Of a DNA stretch of 64,000 bases, positions 23,578-36,156 are shown in pieces. The stretch comes from Tipula vernalis. Its lineage: Eukaryota > Arthropoda > Insecta > Diptera > Tipulidae. A model generated the notes under the pieces. It worked only from the letters and a program-made list of their open reading frames with translations, searched no databases and was not told the DNA's origin. A program made the translations under genes and the position numbers. The stretch's first letter is position 1. Each line of letters opens with the position of its first letter. Where the stretch lies: assembly GCA_958295665.1 (NCBI GenBank), contig OY282560.1, forward strand, positions 23,023,653-23,087,652, read 5' to 3'.

Positions 23578-25168
23578 TCAGGATGAACTGTAAATCACCA
23601 ATTGAAACATGTACTCAATCTTCTATTGACGGATGCTAGAAGATGATTTTGTACCATATTTATTAATTGATGAACCATTGACAGCTGAATGACTAAAAGA
23701 TCAGCCCTTCTATCCACTAATATTGTCAAAAATACGGCGTTTGTTGTTTGTTCCACTATATTAGCCGCGATTGTAGTGAAAGTTTCTAGTTTGTTGGATT
23801 TTTATTTTTGAATTTTCACTCACCTGAAAGTTATATGCCTTGCTGCCCTTCCCCCTTTATTTCCGAATTTGAAATGGTGCTGGCAGGGTAGTTCTTTTGA
23901 AAATCACGCATACATCTGCTGTATGATCGGCTAAAATCACATGAAACCGATCTATAGTTGCGCCGATAATGATTATTTGACAACATCGCACACATCATAG
24001 ATTTTAATTCGAGAACCTCTTAATGTAAAATGCCGAAAAAGGCGTGATTTGCGTATTTTACTGGAAAGTCGGCGGAGACTTTTTTCGGGTCAATTTAAAG
24101 AATACGGGCGGCCCACGGGGGAAATTGTGATGAGTTGTTTTGATTAGCGTTCCAGTAATCGCCAAAAATGACATAAAAAAGTCCTCAAAATAAAGTGCGC
24201 TCCTTTATACCAATGCGCAATACAAATGTGATTTTTACAATTGTCAATGTAAGTTATTCCAAATCCAATTAATAATTTTGGACCAATCAAAATGTCTTTA
24301 TATTATTATATCATTCGCAGTCGCTTGATTCAGTGAAGGACTTTCTGAAGAAAGACGGTTGAATACCAAACCAGTGAAAGAGCCGCCGCAAAGAAAACTA
24401 TCTGAGGTTTCCATCGGGTTTAGTATAAAAGTGCTCGACGGGCCCGAAATTATTACCTGCTTGTGTTATCAGAAAATCAGGTCCTGTTCCGTATACCTTG
24501 GACGAGAAAAAGCTCATATACGGTCTTTTAATATTCCCAATTAAAACAACGAGCTTATAGGAAAATGTTTTTTCTTTGTTTACCTATACATATTTTTATG
24601 TGGACATTAAAATAATACATCAATAATAATAATAATAATTAATTAATTAATTATAATTTAAATTAAAAACTATTTTACTTCTTTTATAAATTACATTTGT
24701 TTGTTTTTAAACTAAAATAGTTTATAATCAATGGTTATGTTATAAATTCTTAAACATAATCAAGAAATTACCTTAAAAATCGAACGCAGTTACCTTAGGC
24801 ACAAAGAAAACCGTAGCGCTTTAATTTAGGCACTCTGTAATTATTGATTCGTGGATTTTAAAGATACCTACAAAATTATTTACATTTTCACATAATTTGT
24901 CTTTTAAAATCCGATGGATAATTCCCGGCCTTTCAATTTTGTACTTTAAAAATAAAATTAAATAATAGAATAAAACAAAAAAATTAAATTTGCTGATACA
25001 ACGAAAAATTTGTGTCTCCACTAAGTCTGTATAGTAAATTATGTATGTATGCGATTCGTACACGCCATATAGCACGTCATATGACAAAATTTGTATTATG
25101 GCACCCGTTTTTAAATTATAACATCGGAATTAATAATCAGCAAAGCGTAGAAAATCATCATTTTTACT
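23578..25168. other. Spacer and 3' flank of the transporter
   Basis: No gene supported. An AAT/AATT microsatellite lies at 24623-24652. An ATTAAA on the minus strand (24825-24820), 344 bases after the transporter stop, is a possible polyadenylation signal. An open frame at 24359-24544 has no recognisable content. Confidence 0.4.
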
Positions 25169-28100
25169 TTACGACGATGGGGTTGAGTACAATGCAACAA
25201 TTTGTTTGATTGACGCTAACGAGCCGAATATCAAAGCGATAACACCAAATATGACAACAACAGCGTTCTTCCAAACCATCCAATAGAATCGACCGAATCC
25301 TTCGTCCCAGTTAACGACCGTTTCTAATAGAACTGGCGTTAGTAAACCTAATATCGAAAAACAGAATGCCCCAATTAACCCTACAAATGGACCGACAGTC
25401 GGTACCGCTACAGCAAGCAGCACACATAATGTTGCTAATACGGTTCGCATCACATAATTAACTATTAATGGTCGCTTTGTAAATTTGTCTTTGATCAGAT
25501 TCCAGCCAATGTCGACGCAAACATAAAATTGTAATCCAAACGTAAAGAATACAGCCAATGCAATGAGTATTTTTACAGCCTGTGCCAAAATTTCACCATT
25601 GGGTAAATTAAATGAAATCGCTCCCAACGTAGCGTCTCCAAATTTCCAGTATCCCAAAAATCCCAACGCAATATAGAATAAGGTTACAGCTGCCATACCG
25701 ATATTTAATACACCAAAAATACCAACAAAATGTTTTGGATGTTTCATTTGATTTTCAAGCGGCATCACAACACCAATAGCTTCCATGGCAAATATAACAA
25801 TGGCGATGGCAGGCGGTACAGTAAAAATTGATGCATGTAATTTACGATCACTAATCGGTGGTAAATCCGTTACCAAATAGTAAATGGTAATTCCTAAACC
25901 GACCACCATAAATAAGTTTGCCATCATCGAAAATGGTGCCAAATACTTTAGATTTGGTACCCATGTTAATAAAATTACTGGTACAAGTGTTAACAGTAGG
26001 CACATTCTGATATTATATTCTACTCCCCCTCCCACATGATACTCAACTACCTGTTTTATATTTTCCACAACAATTACCAGGTACACGGAACCCGTACCAA
26101 AATATGTTATAAACAAATTAATCTCTATAACATATTTTGATATATGAGAAAATTTTCGACCCCATTCGGGACCCTCACGCAGTGCAACGACCGCTGTCTC
26201 GGAAAATCCCATCTTTGTTATGTGATGTCTGTGATATAAAGCTTGAGCACAGACAACTAAAACGTAGGCGCAATGTGTACATATAATGGATGTAATTATT
26301 GTCATAAAAACACCGGTTGCTAGGCCACAGTACACAAAGGCCAATGGCATTGTTAAGATACCGGATCCTAGAGCTGCTTTCAGTAAATGTGTAAGTGTTT
26401 CAATATCTCTGTAAATAAAATCAGAAAAAAAAAAATTTTAATTATTATTTTATCAAATTTATAAAAAATAATATTCCGAATCTTACGTCACAGGATGTTC
26501 AATTTTACGTTCGGCAAATGGATCATAAAAACCGGATTCTATTCCTTTTCCTGCGACCACTTGATATCTGGAATAAATAAAATATAAAATTGTTAATTAA
26601 TATAGCGTAAGATGAATGAGAATAATGGCGCTTCAATGCCTGTTATTTAGCATCGGACAGGAGAAGCTTTGCAAAATGGATAAAAGCAAAAATAATTTAA
26701 AAATTGAATGAGAATTGTAATGATAATAGTAGGGGTGTAAGAATCAATAAGGAATGTAGAAAAAAACTCACAGAATAGCGTTACAGTGGATTATCAGAGA
26801 CCCCAAAGAGTTCACAAATCACCAATACATTTGAAGGATTATGTTAAATTTTAGTACATAAGTTAAAATATTATACCAGATAATAAATAAAACTTAAGCT
26901 TAGCGAATTAAGTGAATTGAAATATGTATGTATCAATTTAGGTAATGTTTAAAATATTTCATAGCTTAAGAAAGGAGGTATGACACCTCCATTGGTTGGA
27001 TTGAAGTTATTAACGTGAAAAGGGTTGTTTTAATTTGTAATCAAGAAAATATGTAAAATGTTAAATACATAATATATAACTTCTACAGTTACTAAATAAT
27101 TCAATTTACTACTATTTTCATAAATAAAATAAAAAATAATAATGATAAGGAAAAAAACATAATTTACTTTAATGTTTACCCATCAAAAGTTCACAATCAA
27201 ACTCATGTACTAATTTTAAAAGTATCAGTCTTAATTTATAAAGCACTGAGACCTGAAATTATTTTTACTTTATTTTTTAGGATACAAAGTTTGAACGTAA
27301 GAAGCAGAGGTTATTAAAAGTTTCAACGCCTAATTTTGACCGTATTTTTATACGAAATCGTCCTGAAGCTGGAAAGGTTATCTTGCTGCCAACAATTGTC
27401 GGGGGGATTATTAAGAGGATGGCATACATTAACTGAATTTCTAGTCTTTAGTTTTATAATACCTTTATCCTCAAAAAACTTAACATTACTTCTTCGGCTC
27501 TTGGCCAACAAAAATTTGAGCCGTTAATTTTGGAAATGGTGTAAGTCCATATTTTATTGAGATTTTGAATTTTCCTATTTATTGCGCAAGTATTACTATA
27601 AAAATAAATTGAGAGCTGCTGCGATTTTCCGATTTCCACTTGTCAAGTTCCTTTCTAAACTGTTTCTAAATCTTGTTCGATAACAGTTTCCTTCATGTAT
27701 ATTTCATTACTGTCCACGTTGTCCGTATAGATGAGAGATACTCGTCTTATGAAACTTTTCATCCCACCATTGTGTAAAATTGTAATACATCGGAAAAATC
27801 CGTTCGGCGATTACTCTAATTTAATGCCCATATGTATGATGATAGTAAATCAAAATTTGCTCGATTTTTCTTTCCGTATTCGTTTTATATGGAGTAAGCA
27901 GGAAAATACATTTTTAAGCATGTATTTAATAGCTATTGCAATTTAGTAACGCTCTTGCATACGGGTTTTACATGAAATTTTAAATTCTGTCCAAATTAAA
28001 AATTTACGAGGTTGAAAAAATTATCCAAATCTTGAATTCCGGGCTTTCGAATTTCGATATTGCAATCCCTGAACAGAGAGCGGCTCTCAACTTGAAATTA

Positions 28101-31100
28101 TATACTGCTCAGTAATAATTTATAGACATCCAGTTTTTCTAGTATGACACCCACTTCAAAATATGCCAATAAATGTATAAGTTACAAATTTATTTGTAAA
28201 TTATGAACATTGTGCGATCGTTTTACGTTAATTTTAAATTATGTTTCTGATATTCTAAAATGTCTAAAAGAAATTTTTAAAATTTAAAAGTCTTGCCCAT
28301 ACACATTGCAGTTATCATTAATCGATTGCCTTGAATAAACAAGGCTACTTTTAAAACTAGAAGTTAAAGCAATTGATGAACAATTTAGGGGAAGCTACGG
28401 AAAGTGAACAACAGAGCCTTTGTTTTAGTTGTAAATACATACAGTGCTGATACATTCAACATACCACAAAATTTACATAAATTGGTGATACTCAAATTTC
28501 GCTAAAATTAAAAATATAAAAATAAAGGAACCTAATTTGCGGAGTTTTTCAAAACTTGTTTGAAATGCATCACTTAGCGGAGCTAAACAAATTTAAATGC
28601 AACTGGTTTAAACTGTACCACAAACTAATTTATTCGCGCTTAACTCGAAAAGCACGAATTATTATTCATCAATTAACATCGCATTACCTGCGTATGTTTA
28701 TTGATCGACAAATTACCTCATACGATGTAGATGTACGTCTACATAATGTTAACAAAAATTTATTGGATCAAATCCAAACAATTTTAACTGACACTAGATT
28801 GTTGATTTAATTAGTATTTACCAAAAATTTGCAACATTTAACACGATCGATTAGCGTATGCCGATTTTATTATTTAAACAAAAGATTTTAATTTATAAAA
28901 CAAAGAAAATTAAAAATATCAACAATGTTACAATTATAGAGTTGATCGTAATAACTTTCATAAAGTTCATTATATAGCAGAAAAGTGATCCTGTGCGCAC
29001 TTAATTAAGTGTTAATTATGGTCAGCAAATTTATTACGCTGTTCTGTGTTATATGATGCACGTGTTTGTAGCAAATATTTTACATTTTACGCTTTATCAT
29101 CAAAAATGAGTTAGCTGTAACGTTGTCTAAATTCTTATACATAGTAGGTAATCTGTATCTGGTCAAGACCTCATACACATAACATTATCTATGAATTTGA
29201 AGCCATTATGATTTTGATCGTTACAAGCAGCATTCAAAAGTCATTAGTTGGTAGTCAAAAAGTCGTTAAACGTATTCAAATCTATTAAATTGGCTAATAA
29301 GCATTCAGTAGAGTTAGTAAATTACTCACTGGTGTACCTACTTAAAACGGGTGCTAAAATTGTCATTTGAAACGCTTTAAACATTGATATTTCTAATGAA
29401 ATGTTAGCCACCCTTAGACTACTACACTACTTACTATAGTAAGACCAGTAAATTAAGTACTTAAGCGAAAAAGTTCCCATCTCTTTAAAATGTGCTGCTA
29501 AATTTTTGTCCAGCTCTGATAAATCATTTAAAATAAAATAGCTTCGATAAATCTGACATCAAATCGATAGTAGAGCTAGAGGAACAAATTCTGGATATAA
29601 ATTCTCCGAAATTCTGAAGAGCAGCTTATACAGAAATGCTTGAAATCATTCATTTAATTATTCAATTATTATTATTAACGATTTTTAAAAGAACTTGGAC
29701 CTTTGTACAGCTCATGAGTTCGAGCATAAGTATAAGAAAATTATTATTTACGGAGGCGGAATATGTTACGATTTTGGGAAATATTTACCGATCCAACATT
29801 ATGAATTGAACAAAATTTGAAACATGGGCAGGTAGAAATTTGCATAATTTCAGGATATCGATTTTGGTCGCAGAATGAGGATGGAGTTTTGAGAATTTTA
29901 TCTTCGGAGTATAAAATAGATTTTGCTATTGTGTCCCGTGAAATATTTTTATTGTTTTAGGGTATTTTCTCATCATAGTAAGTATCAAAAATAAGTGAAT
30001 CGGGTGAAATGGGTTCAAATTTTTGGTGCTTATGACCGCCTTGAGTCAGTTTTCGCTTTCTTCTAGCAGGAGGAATTCATATTTTTGTAACTATTGTTGT
30101 TTTAAACGACATTGTGTGTACCTAAACAAAAAAATTTTGGTTTAGTATTGAAATACAAGATGCTGATAATCTTAATGAACATCACGCCACTACAAATTTG
30201 ACACTTCATAATGCCCCAAATTCAGAAACTGAAATCTATGAAGAATTGCAAAGCCATCCAATTAATAACGTTTCTGATATAAGACTTCTTGATAAACATA
30301 ACTCTGATCAATTAAAATATTGCAAACGATGACACAAATCGTCGTTTTCCTTATAATTTAGTAACAAAAATGTTGATAAATGGAGAATCATGTAATAGAG
30401 ACTTGGTTGTGTTGGAGTAATAAATATGAAGCGATTTATGTTGATCCTTGTTACACTTTGAAGAACAGTAAATCTGATGCATAATTCATCACACTTATAC
30501 ATAAAACAGATAAATTTGGGTACAATTCCAAAAGCGGTTGGAAAAAGTTGTATGATCGTATACCGATTTCGATTAAAAATAAATTAATAATAATATTGCT
30601 GAAGAAATTTCATTACTCAAACGGGTTTATAAAATCAACTTCAAATTCAACACGAAACCAGCCGAATTGCTGAAAGAAATTATCCATTTAGGACTGAGAA
30701 ATATTTTACCGAACATTGTGATTGCTCTTCGGATGGTTTAGTTCTGCCAATAAATGTAGCGGAAGGCGGGAAATAATTCAAATAGGTAATTCAGAGTTAG
30801 TTCGATTAAAATGTCTTGCGAGATAATATCTGAATTTTATGGACATAAAATAGCCTTTGCCGATAATGTAGCTCTATAGTTTATGAGAGCGGCACTAACA
30901 TAACGATTGTTGAACAAATGAATTATGATCGCCTAATCTTAAGAGAAAGGTTAGATCGTCATTTCATGGTCGTAAGTGTTAAAACAAAAGCAATGGTTTT
31001 ATAACTGGCGGGTATTATTGCTCCTAATTTACCATTCTTTGGAGTGTACTAATCTGAAGCTTCCTCTTGGTAAATTACCGGGAACTCACTCGAGTAAGAG

Positions 31101-34100
31101 CCTTATCTCCCAGGAGGGTGTCGTACCGAGTGGTGCCGAATGGATTCACCGAGTCTTTTCCGGTATACGGTCCGCCGGATTTACCTGTCATGCTTCGGGG
31201 CGGCGCTAACCCGCTGAGACCACAAGGTTACCGGCCTTCCATTTTCATCGCTCGTTATTATTTGCCATGTCTGACAACATTCATCACGCCCAAATCTGAA
31301 GCCTAGCCTTCTATTATAACCGCGTCAGACCTCTGGCTAATGATCGGTATAACGGTGAGGGGTTTGGGCAAGACTAGGATCTTGAGGGTAGCACGCATTT
31401 GTTATAGTACATTTGGTCTTGTATTGATTTTTATTCATTTTTTAGGTCTTATGCAGTGACATATTTAATTTTAGTATTTATCACCTTTCACACAAAACAT
31501 ATTTTCTGTCAACAAATTAAAAAAATTAATTGATTTTTGAAAGTAAAATTAAAGGAATATCATTTAACGATATTTACACTTGTATCGCTAGCGAAATAAA
31601 TAAAACAATTTCGATATGTATTTTGGTGTGCGTGTTTTTTCTGAATCAAAATAAATAAAACATAACCTAAAATTTTCTTTTTTCTTGTTTTACACAAAAT
31701 TGTCGTAAAAAAAAGCCGCGAATTAACTAAATTCGATATAAAATAATAAAATTCGTGTCGAAGTGATTATTTTAGTGGATTAGTGTTTAGTGAGAAAAGT
31801 TGTTAGTGTGAAAATTGTATGAAAATGTCTCGATTCGATAAAATTACCGATACATTTAATTTATGTGCGACCAAATTATTCGATGAAATACAGAAATCAT
31901 TACCGTAGGATAGAACATTCACGCGGAATTTAATCGAATGCAAGGATGATATGATATTCGGGTGGAATTCAAGCGATATGAATTTAATGGTGTTGAATTG
32001 GCGTATGGCCTGTCTGGCAAAGAATTTAAATATAAGGTAAGTGATTTTTTGATTTTTTGTTTTGTTTTGAGGTTATGTAGTGCTGGAGTTTAGGTTTTAT
32101 GATTTTTTAAAGTTTATTCGATGACAAATTACATTACAGCGGGAGGTATTACAGTTTTGTAACATAATTGACTGAAACTTTACTAAGGATATCCACGCAG
32201 GATTAGGATATTCAAATAGTTTCGTTGTGCCACCTGTTTTTTTTTATTTTGTTTCCTGTACACTTCCTAATCAAGCAGCGGATGAAATGGATGAATTGTG
32301 TTTGTGTAAGATTTGTATTCATATTATGCATAATGATTAATGATCCTCTCAAATGAATTCCATCTTACAACAATTATGTATTTAAGGAAGATTATAATTT
32401 TGAAAAAAAGGGTAAAACTAAACGTTATTATCATTTTTGGTTTTCAGCATTGATTAAAATTTATTGATTTCGTGGACTAATTAAATAAATAATTACATGG
32501 AATGGGCGACTTTGTATAACAAATTGTAAAAAAATTTGAAAGCTTTGGATTTAGAAGTCAAACTTATAAATATAGAGTTTTATCGAACTATTTTACAAAA
32601 CTTGACACGATGTAAAGGACCACAGCTGTAAACCGCTGTATTGTAAAATAACATGTAATGTAAGATTCGTAAAAATATGTATGGATTTAATAGATCAACA
32701 TATTTGTAATACACTGATCATGATTCTATAATTGGATATTAATAGTACAGTAAAAAGAGGCGGCTGGTCCGAAGAAATTCAGAGTTTTTGTTCTTATCTC
32801 TTTGCCAACAACTTTTAGGCAACATACATTTTAGTTGGTATTTTCATACATCACGCCACCACATGCAAACACTTCTAATTTATATTGATAAAGAAGCAGA
32901 AAGGAAACTAACGACCTACACCTCGGTGATACCTACATTCTATATACTTCCTATAATTCACAAAGCTAATTGTACTAAGATAATAGTCCAACTTACAGAA
33001 CTTTAAAATTTTTTGGCTGATTTATTAAAATTTGAAATATTATGATCTAATTAATTTTTTTAAATGGCAGAATATCTCTCAAAGATATGTACTGATAAGT
33101 TTGTTCGTAGTTTCATTTTTTACAAATAAGTATTAAAATAAATGTGGCGGAGGGAATAATTGCGGATAGACGGTCAATGATATAGAACCCTATAAAATAT
33201 TTTGAATGAAAATTTTTTAGATTTTTTGAAATTTTGTTTAAATTCAGGCTATTTCAGCATATTCAACAGCCACTTCAAACAGATCAATAGGATGCGGAAA
33301 TTCGATACGAAATATTTTTAGTCAGATGAAGATAGTACACCGAAAGTAAACCAATCTATAACAGTGTAATAACTGCCGTGTAATAATTGCTGTGAAACCA
33401 CCGATATGAGTGCTCATGCCACTGTTTGTGTCAGCGTTCCTTTGATACACCAATTTCAGTTCAATTATCGTTTCTTTTTTGGAAATGGCCCGTATAATTG
33501 GGAATCAGGGAGGTTTTGTTAACGGGAAAGGTGATTTGAATAGACTTGGTAAAGTTTATTCGAGGATCATTGAATTGATATCAGAGTTTCCTAGGTACCA
33601 GTCTTTAATACGTCAAGTTTGAAATTCGACGATGGGGTTCACAATGTTTTGATTGTTTGACCGCTTTTCCATTGCACGACACTGTAATGATGTGTCTGTG
33701 ACGATGTCATCGGATCGCAAATTGCGTAGGTGTGTATGCAACGTTTTGTCAAACTATTAATGGTTATTTATTTGTGGTACATAGGGATTGATCTATAATT
33801 TATTTCAGAGAATCAAATTTATACTTAATTAATTTTAAAATAGTTACTATTAAGAATTAATGCATATTTTAAATTTAGGAATTTCTTGAAGAACCTGAAA
33901 CAACCTTACAGGAGTTGGAGCAGTAGATGAACTTCAAATTGTATTGTCTTGTGCTAAATAAATTACTAAAACAAAAAAAAAATATATTACTAACAAATTT
34001 GCTAACTATCAACTACTTAGGTGTCTGGAACCGGGTTGAGTCTTTGTTGCTAACATTCCTTTCCCATCCCTCGATTTTGTTATAAGTAAAAAGGTGTACG

Positions 34101-36122
34101 ACGGCTGCCTGGCCAGGGGCGGATATCACAACTATTAGACTTATGTGGTTATCGATGTGGCGCCTTTCTTTACGGAGTGAAATATTGCTATGTTTGGCTT
34201 CATGAAAAGCTGAGTATGATGGTACATATTTTCTTGGTGAGGGAGAGTTATGGTGTCGTGTTGCAACATGGGTATAGTGGTGTGGTATTCGCATTTATAA
34301 TATGGGAGACTTGCTTAATGCTTGATCGTACATCGCAATCAATCAATCAAATCAATCAATTTTCTAGGTCTTATGCAGTGTTAATTATTTTAATCTATAA
34401 TTCTATTGTTATTACCTCACAAAAATTCTAATACTGATTATTGATAATCAGATATTTTTCCTACCACTAAGCATTCACCTAGAAGTAGTTTTAAGTGTTT
34501 TTTAAATTAAATTGATACTACTGTGTTAAAGTATCAGATTTTAGTACTTAAAGTTGAATGAATAAATAAATAAAGTAGAAAATATATTGGTAAACCATCC
34601 CGAAAAGGTCTTTTGAATATGGCCGGTAAGTTTATAGTAAATGTTTCACAACAAATTATATTAAGTTCCTATTTGAATCATAGAAATGAAATGATGTTGC
34701 AGCAACATGTGGAAGCAATTACGTCATTGATGCACCAACCACTTTAATCTTCAAACAGGTTTTTCTTTAAACTTCGCACGAACTCACTCTCTTCGCCCAA
34801 AGTCTCCAAGGCCTGAGAGGTGCAAACAATCCTAAAGGCGCAGATAAGTAGTTTGATTTTTTTCTAGTAGTCGAGTATTATTTTTCATGGAGATTGGGGA
34901 TTTTTTACAAATGGGAAATAAATAATTAAATTTTATTTCAGTTTTGATGTTTACCCAATGATAGTAGCCTTCGTTTGATCTAGACATATTAATAAACATT
35001 GAAAAATATTTATTCTAATTTCTAATATTCATTTCCAGAATCCCGAAAAAGAACCATGAATCACGATTTATTTACCAAGAATACATAAAGCTACGAAACC
35101 ATACTAAACCAATGGTTGTACAAATGTAATATTTACATTTACTATTACGTGTTTTATGAAAAAGCTGAACGGATTTTTATTAATTACCTTTATGGGCTAA
35201 CTGAGAATAATACCACTTTCTAAGCGCTGACCGGGAAATATATCAAAATGATTAACTATATCGCATCGCACGCAACCCTTGTTGGTCGTCGGTGTATTAG
35301 CAAATTGAATTTATTACTCGCCGAGGGGATCATCGACATAAGATAAACATCAATTTGACTTTTTAAACAAATGCTTTTTATAAATGATAATCGATCTAGT
35401 TATGAATTTATTTCAAAACAATTTAATTTGATTTTGGTCGCCAAATGAGACTTGAGAGTTGGGATTTTAAAGTATGTGTAGGTATGACATTGTTGCTTGG
35501 TTTTATTTTAATATTACTGTTTACATTTAGTACGTAGATGAAAATCACAACTATCAAATCCCATTTTACGAATCATTGCTCAGAATCCACATACTATACC
35601 AATTAAATAATAAATCAACGGGAATTCACAATTCAGTAATAACCAGAATAGCGCCATTAATTTCTAACCGAAAAATAAGTCGAAACTGGAAATCGATTGG
35701 AGTTTTTAAAATTATTCATTTATTTCAATTTTAACTTTTGTGCGGTAACATAATGTTTAAACTGAGACAGGTGGAAAAATCGGCTATTGTCATGAAAAAA
35801 ACAGATTTCTCTGTAAAAATATCTGGATTTTTGCCTCTTTTTCAAATATTTCAAAAAATTACTACACTTTTGATATACGGATTATACAGATGATCCGTTA
35901 TAAAGTTTCTAGATAAAAGGGGTTTAACAATTCTAAAGTTCGACAGTATTTTAAACAAAAAATCATAGATCGAAAGCACTCGTTCAACCACTATTAATAG
36001 AGACAATATATGCGGCACATTACACAACCGAATTTATAACATAGTTAAGAACACTGTATATCAACTTACTTTGCTCCATTGCTCAGGAACGTCTCCATTT
36101 CCTGCTCATTTTGCTTCGCCAT
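25169..36122 (-). CDS. SLC36-type proton-coupled amino acid transporter, three coding exons
   Basis: Predicted membrane transporter moving small amino acids with protons, at the plasma membrane or lysosome as in its family. The coding model is complement(join(25169..26408, 26487..26567, 36070..36122)), giving 457 residues with consistent phases and GT/AG at both introns. The ATG at 36122-36120 sits in AAAATGG, a good context, and opens MAKQNEQEMETFLSNGAK. The second exon adds the typical acidic/basic leader (GFYDPFAERKIEHP). The third exon begins DIETLTHLLKAALGSGILTM, the family's first membrane helix with the broken GSGI turn. About ten more hydrophobic helices follow, including the conserved ICTHCAYVLV and NLKYLAPFSM regions. 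Length is normal for SLC36. A non-coding 5' part with an acceptor at 36157 implies at least one upstream untranslated exon, not located. No damage is seen. Which SLC36 paralogue it is cannot be decided here. Confidence 0.93.
26568..28550. other. Transporter intron 1, proximal part, nothing recognised
   Basis: AT-rich. Opposing open frames near 27323-27639 are mutual shadows with no family features. Confidence 0.35.
28565..28810 (+). other. Unrecognised 81-codon open frame nested in the intron
   Basis: ATG at 28565 to TAA at 28810, encoding a basic, tyrosine- and histidine-rich protein (for example WFKLYHKLIYSRLTRKARII, then SYDVDVRLHNVNKN). No low-complexity bias, no signal peptide and no known motif that I can see. 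It is on the strand opposite the host transporter. It could be a small nested gene, a lone exon or chance. Confidence 0.3.
28811..30140. other. Intron sequence, nothing recognised
   Basis: AT-rich sequence with no coding similarity or clear repeats. Confidence 0.35.
30147..30800 (+). pseudogene. hAT-like transposase remnant (TTF zinc finger type)
   Basis: Decayed plus-strand coding. An acidic leader runs to a TGA at 30330. Next comes RRFPYNLVTKMLINGES...NRD, which after a frameshift continues WLCWSNKYEAIYVDPCYTL. This resembles the TTF-type zinc finger (R-x-W-L-x-Y-S...C-x-x-C) at the start of hAT/ZMYM-like transposases. After a large internal deletion, EEISLLKRVYKINF and NILPNIVIALRM appear, then LPINVAEGGK in another frame. 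This resembles the C-terminal dimerisation region (usually LPVTVAEGERSFSKL). Multiple stops mean it is inactive. Confidence 0.65.
31060..31390. repeat. Unidentified GC-rich segment
   Basis: About 330 bases far richer in G and C than the surrounding DNA. It gives overlapping open frames that look accidental (31067-31306). It resembles untranslated sequence of a non-LTR element or SINE, but I cannot assign it. Shortly downstream, at 31443-31458, is a 16-base sequence repeated exactly at 34365-34380. Confidence 0.4.
31819..32036 (+). pseudogene. Nup88: Nup88 (nucleoporin 88) first-exon fragment
   Basis: An exon-like stretch starts ATG at 31819 (MKMSRFDKITDTFNLCATK) and ends at a perfect donor, AG|GTAAGTG, at 32037. 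The part after residue 30 reads FTRNLIECKDDMIFGWNS, then LMVLNWRMACL. This matches the N-terminus of nuclear pore protein Nup88 (Drosophila mbo), whose opening has a conserved LLxCKDDLLFxW...LNWR stretch. A TAG at 31906-31908 interrupts the frame after LFDEIQKSLP. No second exon of Nup88 could be found in the next several kilobases. It is therefore best read as a duplicated 5' gene fragment. The alternative is a real gene with a sequencing error whose next exons lie far away. It sits on the opposite strand inside the transporter intron. Confidence 0.7.
32037..36069. other. Transporter intron 1, distal part
   Basis: No gene supported. A short (AATC)n stretch at about 34337-34360 precedes the 16-base sequence also present at 31443. 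Other open frames (32788-33006, 34013-34431) have no recognisable content. Confidence 0.4.
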
Positions 36123-36156
36123 TTTGATCAGTTGATGTACTGATCCGACTAGTGAT
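36070..36156 (-). other. First coding exon of the transporter, with 5' UTR
   Basis: Bounded by a TTTTTCAG acceptor ending at 36157 and a GTAAGTTG donor starting at 36069. It has 34 untranslated bases and then 53 coding bases ending two bases into a codon, which matches the one-base start of the exon at 26567. The phase match and the ATG context are why this distant exon was joined to the gene. Confidence 0.85.

Noticed and set aside
24359..24544. Plus-strand frame with a PVPYTLDEKK-like stretch in an alternative frame, suggestive of gypsy pol
   Set aside because: Too short and without the RT catalytic motifs needed to support it.
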